From positions 310,001 to 374,000 of the forward strand of contig NZ_JARFXX010000001.1 of assembly GCF_029218125.1 (NCBI RefSeq): 64,000 nucleotides of DNA, given 5' to 3'. This document shows, piece by piece, positions 1 to 8,862 of the stretch. Both the position numbers and the translations under genes were made by a program. How positions within the stretch are numbered: position 1 is the stretch's first letter; each line of letters starts with the position of its first letter. Source of the stretch: Oscillibacter faecalis_A. GTDB lineage: Bacteria > Bacillota > Clostridia > Oscillospirales > Oscillospiraceae. The notes beneath the pieces were generated by a model. It had not been told where the DNA came from. It was given only the letters and a program-made list of their open reading frames with translations, and did not search any database.

Positions 1-129
1 CCGGCAGGCGGCAGCGTCATTCATTTTGCTGGCGCCCACCAGCGTGATCTCCTTTGGGTCCCGCCCGCACTCCGCACAGGCTACGGCAATCCGCCGGCGA
101 ATCTCCGCGATATTTTCCTGAATCGACAT
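1..129 (-). CDS. YggS/PLPBP-family pyridoxal-phosphate homeostasis protein (5' part only)
   Basis: Only the first 43 codons lie in the window; the gene runs off the left edge. The translation opens MSIQENIAEIRRRIAVAC and continues to EITLVGASKMNDA, the N-terminal pattern of the YggS family, where the Lys after the VGASK-like strand normally binds PLP. Family members are cytosolic PLP-binding proteins that buffer PLP and affect amino-acid pools. AAGGAG lies 5 bases before the ATG. It follows the HlyD-like gene by about 20 bases on the same strand, so it is probably co-transcribed. In Gram-positive bacteria this family often precedes sepF and other division genes, which would lie outside the window. 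Confidence 0.8.
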   Translation of the reverse strand, partial: MSIQENIAEIRRRIAVACAECGRDPKEITLVGASKMNDAAACR

Positions 130-150
130 AAACGCTCCTTCTTTCTCTCT

Positions 151-1449
151 TTATGATGAAGTGATGACCTTTCCGTCATACAGGTCCCGGGCCGCCACAA
201 TGACCTCGTCCCCCGGACGGAGCCTCAGCTTCTCTGCCTCGGCGTCCGCCGTGGTTCGCACCACCGCGTAATCCTCGCCGGTATAGAGCACCTCCACCGG
301 CTTGAATACGGCCTTGGCGCCGGAAACGCAGTATACGCCGGTGACGCTGACCTGCTTTGTAGTTTCCTCTTCTGTTTCAGGGTCCGTCTCCGTCACCTCG
401 CGGACTGCGGACCGCAGCGCCGCACGGGGGACGCGGATACCGTCCGTGCTGTCCAGCACGATCTCCGCGCTCTGGCGGCGCAGCAGCGTCAACTCCTGCA
501 GATATGTATTGCCGCGGAACACCGCCACACAGCGTCCGTTTTCCTCCTGTCCGATGGATACCAGCTCTACCTCTAAATCACGGTCCACATTTTTCGTGAA
601 CCGGAGGTACAGCCGCTCGCTGCCCGTCATGTGGCTGCTGCGGTTCTTCAGCGTTTCCGCGTCCTTGGCGGACAGCGTCCCGGCATAGTACCAGCTATCA
701 CCCAAAATCAGTTTTCCGGTATTGGCGGGGATTTCCCCCGCTGTCAGAGTGTCCAGTCCGGAGGGCGTCAGCGTGTCAAGACTCTCCGGCATCAGAACGC
801 TCTCATACCCATCCACCACGGCGGAAAACAGCCCGGAGCGCGGTGACTTAATGGTTTTTACGGAGCTTGCCGCCTGCTTTCGAAGAGTCTGTAACTGCGT
901 CTTCAGCTCGCTGATCTGTCCGCTGAGGTCCTCGGTGCCGGAATAGGTGTAATCCCGCTTCAAAACAAGGGAGCGAAGCTCCTGCCCCCGACCCTCCGCC
1001 GCATCCAGCCGCCCTGCCGCCAGCGCGGCGCGGTAATCCAGCAGCGTCCGGGAGATCTGGTTGTCCAGCTTCAGCGTGACCTCCGCGCCCAGCATGGTCT
1101 CCTGTGCGTATTCCAACTGGGCAATTCGGTCATTCAGCGTTTCCATCTCGTTCTGCCGGTCCAGCGACGCTTGATCGGCATAGACCGAGGCAATGACGCC
1201 GCCGGTGCTGACCCGCTCCCCCTCGTTTTTCTGCAGGCGCATCAGTCCCCCGGATTCCCCGGTGAGCACCTGCTCCTGCCGGACCATATAGCCGCTGATG
1301 TCCAGCGTATCCTCCACCCGGTAGCTGTAGACCAGCGTGGTGGAGAAGGGATCGTCCACATAGCGGTAGATCTGCACGCCGAAATAGGCCAGGACCCCCA
1401 GCGTCAACGCCGCTGCCAGCAATTTACTTGTAAGCGAGCTGTTTTTCAT
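151..1449 (-). CDS. HlyD-like membrane-anchored adaptor protein
   Basis: A 432-residue protein with one N-terminal membrane segment (about residues 8-26) and the rest predicted outside the cell. Residues 50-92 form a half lipoyl/biotinyl-like motif (ISGYMVRQEQ, then GERVSTGGVIASVYAD). Residues about 95-200 are helical and probably coiled coil, and the C-terminal part is beta-rich with the ending RPGDEVIVAARDLYDGK. This is the architecture of HlyD/RND-type adaptors. No ABC or RND partner is encoded nearby; it sits between hfq and a YggS-type gene. AAGAGG precedes the ATG. The role is unknown; a secretion or envelope-bridging function is inference. Confidence 0.7.
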   Translation of the reverse strand: MKNSSLTSKLLAAALTLGVLAYFGVQIYRYVDDPFSTTLVYSYRVEDTLDISGYMVRQEQVLTGESGGLMRLQKNEGERVSTGGVIASVYADQASLDRQNEMETLNDRIAQLEYAQETMLGAEVTLKLDNQISRTLLDYRAALAAGRLDAAEGRGQELRSLVLKRDYTYSGTEDLSGQISELKTQLQTLRKQAASSVKTIKSPRSGLFSAVVDGYESVLMPESLDTLTPSGLDTLTAGEIPANTGKLILGDSWYYAGTLSAKDAETLKNRSSHMTGSERLYLRFTKNVDRDLEVELVSIGQEENGRCVAVFRGNTYLQELTLLRRQSAEIVLDSTDGIRVPRAALRSAVREVTETDPETEEETTKQVSVTGVYCVSGAKAVFKPVEVLYTGEDYAVVRTTADAEAEKLRLRPGDEVIVAARDLYDGKVITSS

Positions 1450-1464
1450 GTGACCTCTTATGTA

Positions 1465-1704
1465 TTACGGTACAGGCTCCTCCGCCTCCCGCAGCTCCAC
1501 CGGCCTGATGGGCACAATGGTGGAGATGGCGTGCTTATAAATGACCTGCTGTTTACCGTCCGTGTCCAGCACCACCACAAAGGGGTCATACCCCGTGATA
1601 ATGCCGCGCATCTGAAAACCGTTCATCAAAAACACGGTGACGTTCAGCCGGTCCTCTCTTGCCCGCAGGAGGAATAGGTCCTGTAAATTTACTTTCTTTT
1701 GCAT
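1465..1704 (-). CDS. hfq: RNA chaperone Hfq
   Basis: 79 residues, the usual length for Gram-positive Hfq. It opens with the NLQD segment that builds the proximal RNA-binding face, has Sm1 beta strands ending near residue 48, and shows the Sm2 signature YKHAIST at residues 56-62. It should form a hexameric ring that pairs small RNAs with mRNAs; in Firmicutes its importance varies. The acidic C-terminus (LREAEEPVP) is short. The RBS GAAGGAG lies 7-9 bases before the ATG. It directly follows miaA, the same mutL-miaA-hfq order known from E. coli apart from one inserted gene. Confidence 0.95.
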   Translation of the reverse strand: MQKKVNLQDLFLLRAREDRLNVTVFLMNGFQMRGIITGYDPFVVVLDTDGKQQVIYKHAISTIVPIRPVELREAEEPVP

Positions 1705-1753
1705 CTTGATCCGCTCCTTCTTTATATTTGGGAGCGGCAGTCCGCCCCCGGTT

Positions 1754-2701
1754 TTATCCTAAACCAGAGGCAGCCAAAATTTCTGTTGAAATCTGTAGTG
1801 CACGGGCAAAATCCCGCTGCTTTCCCCATTCGATCCAATGAATGTCTTGATCGCGGCGCAGCCAGGTAAGCTGCCGCTTTGCATATTGCCGGGAGCGGAG
1901 CTTTACCAGCTCCAGCGCCTCCGGCTCTGTCAGCGTACCGTCCAGCACGCCCAAAAACTCCTTGTAGCCGATAGCCTGCATGGCGGTGGCGTTTTTTGGC
2001 AGGCCCCGGTCCAGCAGGGCGCGGACCTCCGTCAGCAGCCCTTCCGCCGCCATTTTATCCACCCGGCGGTCAATGAGCGCCTTCATATCCTCCCGGTCCG
2101 CGAACCGCAGCCCTATTTTTACGGCGCTGTAGCGGTCAGGCATCGCCTGTGTCGCCGCATTGTGGGCCGTGATGGTCTGTCCGGTCTCCCGGTAGACCTC
2201 CAGCGCCCGCAAAATCCGCTTCGTGTCGGCAGGGTGGAGGCGCACTGCGCTGTCCGGGTCCACCTGCCGCAGCTCTGCGAGCAGCGGCTCGATACCCTCC
2301 TGTTCGAAACGGGTCTCCAGCTCCCGGCGGACTGCGCCGCCGGCACTGCCCTTGGCAAAGCCGTGTCCACGAAGCAGAGCGTCCATCCACAGCCCCGTGC
2401 CGCCTACGATCACCGGCAGCCTGCCCCGGGCCAGAATATCGTCCACCACCGGCGTAGCCCGCTGCACATATTCCGCGGCGCTCCATTGCTCCGCCGGGTC
2501 CGCCACGGCGATCATGTGGTGCGGTACACCCTGCATCTCCGCCTCCGTGGGGGCGGCGGTGCCGATAGTCATGCCCCGGTAAATCTGCATGGAGTCGGCG
2601 GAGACCACCTCGCCGCCGTATTTTTTAGCCAGCAGAACGCCCAGCGTGGTTTTTCCGCAGGCCGTTGGGCCGACAACGCAAATCACCTTCCGTCGCTCCA
2701 C
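1754..2701 (-). CDS. miaA: tRNA dimethylallyltransferase MiaA
   Basis: Transfers the dimethylallyl group from DMAPP to N6 of A37 in tRNAs reading UNN codons; MiaB, encoded at 8863-10275, then methylthiolates the product. P-loop GPTACGKT at about residues 11-18, the substrate motif SADSMQIYRGMTIGTA at about 34-49, and GGTGLWMDALL near residue 100 are all typical. I chose the GTG at 2701 (315 residues) because AGGAG lies 7 bases upstream and the protein then opens just before the beta strand leading into the P-loop. A longer reading from a TTG at 2725 would overlap the stop of the upstream gene (TTGA). Same operon direction as hfq. Confidence 0.93.
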   Translation of the reverse strand: MERRKVICVVGPTACGKTTLGVLLAKKYGGEVVSADSMQIYRGMTIGTAAPTEAEMQGVPHHMIAVADPAEQWSAAEYVQRATPVVDDILARGRLPVIVGGTGLWMDALLRGHGFAKGSAGGAVRRELETRFEQEGIEPLLAELRQVDPDSAVRLHPADTKRILRALEVYRETGQTITAHNAATQAMPDRYSAVKIGLRFADREDMKALIDRRVDKMAAEGLLTEVRALLDRGLPKNATAMQAIGYKEFLGVLDGTLTEPEALELVKLRSRQYAKRQLTWLRRDQDIHWIEWGKQRDFARALQISTEILAASGLG

Positions 2702-2721
2702 AGGTGTTCTCCTCTCCGTGC

Positions 2722-3315
2722 TCAAAGTGTCCGTGCCAGCGTCTCCGCAAGGCTCCGGGCGGCGGTCAGCGTCTCTCCGGCGGTCTCCGGGTGCGCGTCC
2801 AGCCCGCCGGCAAACACATAGTCAAATTTCGGAATACCGAACATGGCGGCTAACTGCCGCCAGTGGAGCACACCGATGCTGTCCTCCCGCTCCACATCGC
2901 CGCCGCTGGTGAGATACACCAGCCATTGCGCGGCGCAGTCGCCGCAGCAGCCCGCCTCGGTATAGTGATAGGTCAACCCAACGGCGGAAATATACTCGAT
3001 ATACGTCCGCAGGGCCGCCGGATAGCTGAGGTCCCAGAACGGCGCCGCCACCACAACGGCGTCCGCCTCCCGGAACTGCCGGGCCAGCGCATACACCGGG
3101 GCGTCAAAATTCCCGGCCTCCGCCAGCGCGTCCCGCTTTTGCAGCAGCGCCGCGTCAAATGGCTTCAGGGCCAACAGCGTTTCCGGCGTTATCTCCTCCG
3201 CCGCCGCGTCGGGATGCGCCGCCCGGAAGGCGGTCAAAAACGCCTCCGCCAGCGCATGGGTACGGGAGCCTGCGCCACGGCGGCTGATACAGCAATTTAC
3301 AAACAGCAGCTTCAT
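2722..3315 (-). CDS. NAD(P)H-dependent FMN reductase / flavodoxin-like oxidoreductase
   Basis: About 197 residues with a flavodoxin-like fold. It opens MKLLFVNCCISRRGAGSRT, a phosphate-binding first loop, and has the AzoR/NQO-like motif PFWDLSYPAALRTYIEY, which positions FMN and the quinone or azo substrate. Such enzymes reduce quinones, azo compounds or free flavins in the cytosol. The ATG at 3315 is preferred because AAAGGA sits about 9 bases upstream. A start at 3336 would touch the mutL stop (TAATG) but lacks an RBS. It lies between mutL and miaA, an insertion in the usual mutL-miaA order. The physiological substrate cannot be read from the sequence. Confidence 0.75.
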   Translation of the reverse strand: MKLLFVNCCISRRGAGSRTHALAEAFLTAFRAAHPDAAAEEITPETLLALKPFDAALLQKRDALAEAGNFDAPVYALARQFREADAVVVAAPFWDLSYPAALRTYIEYISAVGLTYHYTEAGCCGDCAAQWLVYLTSGGDVEREDSIGVLHWRQLAAMFGIPKFDYVFAGGLDAHPETAGETLTAARSLAETLARTL

Positions 3316-3335
3316 TTTTGTTTTCCTTTCAGCCA

Positions 3336-5330
3336 TTATGCGCGCTTGAACAGCTTCTCCAACTCGTATTTGGAAACCTTGACCACCACCGGTCGGCCGT
3401 GGGGACAGTAGCGAACCTCGCCGCTCTGCACCTTCTCCACCAGCACCCGCAGCTCAGCAGGGTCGCTGGTCCAGCCGCCCTTGATGGCGGCCTTGCAGGC
3501 CATGGTGTGCAGCAGCGCCTCCCGCTTTTCGTCCGGGCTCTGGCCGGAGCGCAGCTTTTGGGCCAGCTCCTCCAGCGTGGCGGCGGTGTCCGCCGCGTCC
3601 ATATCCGCCGGGATCTCCCGCACGAGAATCGCGCCATCGCCAAAATCCTCGCACCCAAAGCCGAGCTGCTCCAGCAGCTCCAAATTTTCCAGCAGCAGAG
3701 CGGCATCCTCCCGTCCCGGCTCTACAGCGATGGGCTGCAAAAGCGTCTGCCGCATGGGCGGCTCCTTGGCCGCCATCAGCCGGTCAAAGTTCACCCGCTC
3801 ATGGGCGGCATGCTTATCAATGAGCCAGACATTGCCGCTCTCATCCTCGCAGACGATGTAGGTGTGCAGCACCTCGCCCACAATGCGCCACGGTGCCTCG
3901 TGGGGCAGCACCGTTTCCTGACCCGGCAGCTCCATGGACGCCTGCGGTGCGGGCGCGGCGGGAATTGCCGGTACAAAGGGCCGCGGCGCAGGCAGCTGTT
4001 CCCGCTCTGCCGCCGCTGCCGGGGCGGTCACGGAGGCCGGCGCCTTCCCCAAGGCGGAGCTGGGGGCCTTTGCCATTCCTCTGGGCGGCCAGACCGGCTG
4101 CACGCTGTCCGACACCTTGGCGGCGGAGCGCCATTCCGTGTTCCATGTTGGCCTTACCGGCTCCGGCGCGGAGATCGGTTGCACGCCGAAGGCGGCCCGG
4201 CTCTCCGGTTTGGGTGGCTGAGGCGTGGGGGCGGGCTTTCCGCCCTGCTCCCGGTACGTCTTGACGTCCATGGACTGAAAGAAGTCCTGCCGGGGATTTT
4301 GCACCTGCTGCGGCGGATTTGCCGGCCGCGTCACTGCGCCGCCCCGGGCCTCCAGCGCGTCCATGACCGTGTGGTACACCGCCTCGAACACCTCGTGCTC
4401 CCGGGCGAATTTCACCTGCGTTTTCGCGGGGTGGACGTTGACATCCACCGCCGTGACCGGCAGCGTCACCTCCAGCACACAGCCGGGGAAGCGGCCCTTG
4501 AGAAGCTGGTTGCGGTAGCCCTCCTCCAGCGCCGCCGTTAAAAGCTGGGACTTGATGAACCGGCCATTGACAAAAAACACCTGCATGGAGCGGGAACCCC
4601 GGCCGTTTACCGGCGCGGTGACAAAACCCTGCACCGTAATGTCGCCGCCCCGGCCCTCCACCGGCACCAGCGTTTTGGCAAACTCCCGGCCCAGCGCCGC
4701 GTAAACGGCGGACTCCAGCTTCCCGTCGCCGGGCGTATGCAGCGTTTCCTGTCCGTCCTTGATGAATTTGAAGGAAATATCCGGGTGGCTCAGCGCTAAA
4801 TGCTGCATGAGCCCCGCCACGGCGGCAGTCTCCGCGCTGTCCTTTTTCATGAATTTCAGCCGGGCCGGCGTGTTGTAAAAGAGGTCTGCCACGCGAATCG
4901 TGGTGCCTGCGGGAGCGCCCTCCTCCCGGACGGGGCCCATCGCGCCGCCCTCACCGTGGATGGCCGCGCCGATGGCGTCCTCACTCTGCCGGGTCAGTAC
5001 GTCCACCCGGCTGACAGCGGAAATGGCCGCCAGAGCCTCGCCCCGGAAGCCCAGCGTTCCGATTTTCCCCAAGTCCTCCTCCGTGCGGAGCTTGCTGGTG
5101 GCATGGCGCAGAAACGCGGTGGGCAGCTCGTCCGGGGCGATGCCGCAGCCGTTGTCCGTAACCCGAATGAGGCCCATGCCGCCCCGCTGTATCTCCACCA
5201 CGATGGCGGAGGCCCCGGCGTCAATGGCGTTTTCCACCAGCTCCTTGACAACGGAGGCAGGCCGTTCCACCACCTCGCCGGCGGCGATGAGGTCAGCGAC
5301 ATGGGATGATAATTGTTGAATATGCGGCAT
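3336..5330 (-). CDS. mutL: DNA mismatch repair protein MutL
   Basis: 664 residues from the ATG at 5330, which has AAGGAG 7 bases upstream. The N-terminal GHKL ATPase shows ELVENAIDAGA (around residue 30), DNGCGI (around 59) and GFRGEALAAISAVSR (around 92). A Pro/Ala-rich linker occupies roughly residues 335-460. The C-terminal endonuclease domain is present: LIDKHAAHERVNFD matches the DQHA(x)2E metal motif, followed by ACKAAIKGG and CPHGRP. So this is the nicking type of MutL found in organisms without MutH. It works with MutS, encoded 0.8 kb away on the same strand with one CPBP gene in between. Confidence 0.96.
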   Translation of the reverse strand: MPHIQQLSSHVADLIAAGEVVERPASVVKELVENAIDAGASAIVVEIQRGGMGLIRVTDNGCGIAPDELPTAFLRHATSKLRTEEDLGKIGTLGFRGEALAAISAVSRVDVLTRQSEDAIGAAIHGEGGAMGPVREEGAPAGTTIRVADLFYNTPARLKFMKKDSAETAAVAGLMQHLALSHPDISFKFIKDGQETLHTPGDGKLESAVYAALGREFAKTLVPVEGRGGDITVQGFVTAPVNGRGSRSMQVFFVNGRFIKSQLLTAALEEGYRNQLLKGRFPGCVLEVTLPVTAVDVNVHPAKTQVKFAREHEVFEAVYHTVMDALEARGGAVTRPANPPQQVQNPRQDFFQSMDVKTYREQGGKPAPTPQPPKPESRAAFGVQPISAPEPVRPTWNTEWRSAAKVSDSVQPVWPPRGMAKAPSSALGKAPASVTAPAAAAEREQLPAPRPFVPAIPAAPAPQASMELPGQETVLPHEAPWRIVGEVLHTYIVCEDESGNVWLIDKHAAHERVNFDRLMAAKEPPMRQTLLQPIAVEPGREDAALLLENLELLEQLGFGCEDFGDGAILVREIPADMDAADTAATLEELAQKLRSGQSPDEKREALLHTMACKAAIKGGWTSDPAELRVLVEKVQSGEVRYCPHGRPVVVKVSKYELEKLFKRA

Positions 5331-5340
5331 AGTGTTCTCC

Positions 5341-6048
5341 TTACATGGACGCCCAGACACTCAGGGCGTTGGCTGCTGCGTGGAGCAAAACGGAGCTCCA
5401 CAGCGTTCCGGTATGGTCATAGGCCCACGCCAGCACCAGTCCCGGAACCAGATATTGTACCATCAGCAGAAAATACGTAATGTCCTGCCGCTTCACGGCA
5501 AACTGCCAGACATGGAGCAGGGCGAACAGCAGACAGCTTACGGCATAGGCGACAGCGCGGCTCTTGTGCTTCAGATTTCCGAATACCAGCCCCCGGAACA
5601 GCACCTCCTCCACAAAGGGCGCCAGAAAAATCACGATCAGCAGCGTGACCCGGGGCGCATCGTGAATCTGCGCGGAAATGGTGGAGTCATTGAGATTGGT
5701 ATGGTTGTTCACCAGCAGCCGCGTCAGGCGGTACATCAGCTCATTGAGGCCGTACAGGGCGATCAGACCCACCACAACGGCCTTGCAGGCGTTTCCCAGA
5801 TTATCGGCAAAATTCCGGGTGGTGCGACCGATAAAGCCGTGGAAGATCAAAATCGTCACGGCGAAAAGCGTATAGTAATAAATGGCGTTTTGCAGGGAAG
5901 GGGAGATGCTCACCGCCAGCAGCCGCTCCGCCAAGCGGAACAGCGATGCCGTGGCAAAGGGGAGCACCACCAGATAGATCACAAAAAACACCGTACCGGC
6001 GATCTGCTCGCCGGGGGACATATAGGGAGAGGATTTTCGCTTTGCCAT
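5341..6048 (-). CDS. CPBP-family intramembrane metalloprotease
   Basis: 235 residues, mostly hydrophobic, with about 6-8 membrane segments. The three motifs of the CPBP (CAAX protease / bacteriocin-processing, ABI) family are present: EExxxR as EEVLFRG, FxxxH as FALLH, and HxxxN as HAAAN. Members are membrane-embedded zinc-type proteases, some linked to bacteriocin self-immunity or prenyl-protein processing; the substrate here is unknown. It lies between mutS and mutL in the same direction, with its stop 10 bases before the mutL ATG, so it is probably transcribed with both. That placement looks incidental to mismatch repair. Confidence 0.85.
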   Translation of the reverse strand: MAKRKSSPYMSPGEQIAGTVFFVIYLVVLPFATASLFRLAERLLAVSISPSLQNAIYYYTLFAVTILIFHGFIGRTTRNFADNLGNACKAVVVGLIALYGLNELMYRLTRLLVNNHTNLNDSTISAQIHDAPRVTLLIVIFLAPFVEEVLFRGLVFGNLKHKSRAVAYAVSCLLFALLHVWQFAVKRQDITYFLLMVQYLVPGLVLAWAYDHTGTLWSSVLLHAAANALSVWASM

Positions 6049-6122
6049 TGCAGGGCTCCTTTTTTGATTTTCCCTTTCAAGGGGGCGGGACGATATCCCG
6101 CCATACGGCGTGAAAGCGGCTG

Positions 6123-8732
6123 TTACTTGCTTAGCTTTTGCTTCAGCTCATACAAAAGCCCCATGGCCTCGATGGGCGTCAGCGTGTCCGGCTGACAGCG
6201 GCGGATGGCATCCAGCACCTCACCCTCGCCGATGGCATCCAGCGAGACCTGATCGGTTTCCTTTCGAGCCGCCACATACTGTACGCCGTTTTCCTCCTCC
6301 AGCTCCTTGAGAATGACCTTGGCCCGCTGGACCACCTTATCCGGCAGTCCCGCCAGCTTGGCCACCTCGATGCCGTAGCTGCGGTCGGCGCCGCCGGGGA
6401 CGATCTTCCGCAGGAAAATAATGTCCTCGCCCCGGCGCTTCACCGCGATGTTGTAGTTCACCGTACCGGGGAGGGTATTTTCCATTTCCGTCAGCTCATG
6501 ATAATGGGTGGCAAACAGTGTCTTTGCTCCCAGCGTCTTTTTGTCGGCGCAGTATTCCAATACCGCCCGGGCAATGGCCATACCGTCAAACGTAGAGGTG
6601 CCCCGGCCGATCTCGTCCAGAATCAACAGGGAATTTTTCGTGGCCTGATGGAGAATATCGGAAACCTCCGTCATCTCCACCATGAAGGTAGACTGTCCCG
6701 CGGACAGATCATCGCTGGCGCCGATACGGGTGAAAATACGGTCCACCACGCCGATGTGGGCGTACTTGGCGGGAACAAAGCTCCCCATCTGCGCCATGAG
6801 CACAATGAGGGCCACCTGCCTCATATACGTGGATTTACCGGCCATGTTGGGACCGGTGATGATAGCCACCCGCTCCTCCTTTTCGCCCATAAACGTATCG
6901 TTGGGAACAAACAGGCTGTCCTTTAAAACCTTTTCCACCACCGGATGGCGGCCCTCGCGAATCTCAATGACCCCGGACTCGTCCACCTCCGGGCGGCAGA
7001 AATTGTTGTGGACTGCCACGGCGGCAAAGGAGCACAGAGCGTCGCACTCCGCCACTGCCGCCGCCGTTTTCTGGATACGGGCGGCGCTGTCGGCAATGCG
7101 CTGGCGCAGGGCGGAGAACAGCTCGTATTCCAGCGCCACCACCCGCTCGGAGGCCGTCAGGATCTCGTGTTCCAGATCCTTTAGCTCCTGGGTGATGAAC
7201 CGCTCGCCGTTCACCAGGGTCTGCTTGCGGATATAGGTCTCCGGCACCAGCTCCTTAAAAGCGTTGGAGACCTCGATATAATAGCCGAACACCTTGTTGT
7301 AGCCGATCTTCAGCGTGCGGATGCCGGTTTTCTCCTTTTCCTTGGCCTCCATCTCAGCGATGACACCCTTGCCGCTTTTCAGGATATGCCGCAGGCGGTC
7401 TACCTCCTCATTGCAGCCGTCCCGGATAATGCCGCCCTCCCGGACGGAAAACGGCGGCTCGTCGCAGACCGTGGCGGCGATGTCGCCGCCGATGTCATCC
7501 AGCGTGTCCATGGCCTCCGTCAGCTCGGTCAGGCGGCGGTCGGAAAAGGCAGAAAGCTGCTCCTTCAAATTCGGCAGCTTTTCAATAGCAGCCCGGAGGG
7601 ATACCATGTCCCGCCCGCCGGCGGTGCCGTAGACGATGCGGCCGATAAGCCGCTCCATGTCTCCAAGGCCGGTCATTCCGGCGATGAGCTCCTCCCGGCG
7701 GATGGTATCGTTTACCAGCGCCGCCACGGCGCCGCTGCGGCGGTCAATATCCGTCACGGACAGGAGGGGGCGTTCTAACCAGCTTCGCAGCATCCGCCCG
7801 CCCATGGGCGTTTTCGTCTTGTCCAGCACCCAGAGGAGGCTGCCCTTTTTCTCCTTGCTTCGAAGGGTCTCCGTCAGCTCCAGATTCCGGCGGGCGGCCA
7901 GATCCAGCTCCATAAACCGGCCCTGACGGTAGTAATCCAGCTCCCGGATGTGGGAGAGGTCGGTTTTCTGGGTCTCGTAGAGGTAGTTCAGCAAACCGCC
8001 CAGAGCCATGGCGGCGGCAGGTTCCCCGGCGGGCAGCCTGGAAAAGGCTTCCTCACCAAATTGGGCGCGGATATTTTTCTCCGCCTCCGCCAGCCGGAAC
8101 CGGCGCTCACCACCGTTTTCATAGCGGCAGTGGAATTTGTCGGTAAGGACGTCTGTCAGCGCCTTCTCGCTGAATGCCCCGTCGCTGAGAATGGCTTCGG
8201 CGGGGCTGAACCGGCCCAGCTCATTGATGATGTGGGTCAGGGTATCTTTACCTGAGAAGGCGGTGAGGTGAGTCTCACCGGTGGACAGGTCGCAGAATGC
8301 TATGCCGCCCCCCTGACTGTCCAGATAAATACCGCAGAGGTAGTTTCCGGACTTATCATCCAGACATGCGGCATCGATGACGGTGCCGGGGGTCACCACC
8401 CGGATAATATTCCGCTTCACCAGCCCCTTGGCGGTGGCGGGGTCCTCCATCTGTTCGCAGATGGCCACCTTGTAGCCCTTGGCGATGAGCCGGGCAATGT
8501 AGGACTCGCTGGCGTGATAGGGGATGCCGCACATGGGAACCCGCTCCTCGGCAGGCTTGGCATTTTTGCCGTGGTCTCGGGAGGTCAGGGTCAGGTCCAG
8601 TTCCTTAGAGGCCAGCTTGGCATCATCGGCGAACATTTCATAAAAGTCCCCCAGACGGAAAAACAAAATGGAATCCGGGTTTTCCTTTTTAATTTCCAGA
8701 TATTGCTTCATCATGGGGGTAAGCTCCGCCAT
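6123..8732 (-). CDS. mutS: DNA mismatch repair protein MutS
   Basis: 869 residues, full length for MutS. The N-terminal mismatch-recognition domain has FFRLGDFYEMF, containing the Phe-x-Glu that inserts beside a mispair. The ABC-type ATPase has Walker A TGPNMAGKSTYMRQ, Walker B LLILDEIGRGTSTFDG, and the trailing FATHYHELTE. It recognises mismatches and small loops, then recruits MutL. The C-terminus (TPIEAMGLLYELKQKLSK) is the usual helix-turn-helix dimer region. It follows miaB after a 130-base gap that contains short GC-rich hairpins but no obvious strong terminator. Confidence 0.97.
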   Translation of the reverse strand: MAELTPMMKQYLEIKKENPDSILFFRLGDFYEMFADDAKLASKELDLTLTSRDHGKNAKPAEERVPMCGIPYHASESYIARLIAKGYKVAICEQMEDPATAKGLVKRNIIRVVTPGTVIDAACLDDKSGNYLCGIYLDSQGGGIAFCDLSTGETHLTAFSGKDTLTHIINELGRFSPAEAILSDGAFSEKALTDVLTDKFHCRYENGGERRFRLAEAEKNIRAQFGEEAFSRLPAGEPAAAMALGGLLNYLYETQKTDLSHIRELDYYRQGRFMELDLAARRNLELTETLRSKEKKGSLLWVLDKTKTPMGGRMLRSWLERPLLSVTDIDRRSGAVAALVNDTIRREELIAGMTGLGDMERLIGRIVYGTAGGRDMVSLRAAIEKLPNLKEQLSAFSDRRLTELTEAMDTLDDIGGDIAATVCDEPPFSVREGGIIRDGCNEEVDRLRHILKSGKGVIAEMEAKEKEKTGIRTLKIGYNKVFGYYIEVSNAFKELVPETYIRKQTLVNGERFITQELKDLEHEILTASERVVALEYELFSALRQRIADSAARIQKTAAAVAECDALCSFAAVAVHNNFCRPEVDESGVIEIREGRHPVVEKVLKDSLFVPNDTFMGEKEERVAIITGPNMAGKSTYMRQVALIVLMAQMGSFVPAKYAHIGVVDRIFTRIGASDDLSAGQSTFMVEMTEVSDILHQATKNSLLILDEIGRGTSTFDGMAIARAVLEYCADKKTLGAKTLFATHYHELTEMENTLPGTVNYNIAVKRRGEDIIFLRKIVPGGADRSYGIEVAKLAGLPDKVVQRAKVILKELEEENGVQYVAARKETDQVSLDAIGEGEVLDAIRRCQPDTLTPIEAMGLLYELKQKLSK

Positions 8733-8862
8733 AAAAATACCTCTTTCTATCTCGTTGGCTTAAACTTCTGATTTATTTTGCCGCACCGCGGCGGCAGGGA
8801 AATACGGCTTTCAGCCGCAGGGCGGGGGCGTTATGCGGTGCGTCCGGCAGGCAAAGTCCGCT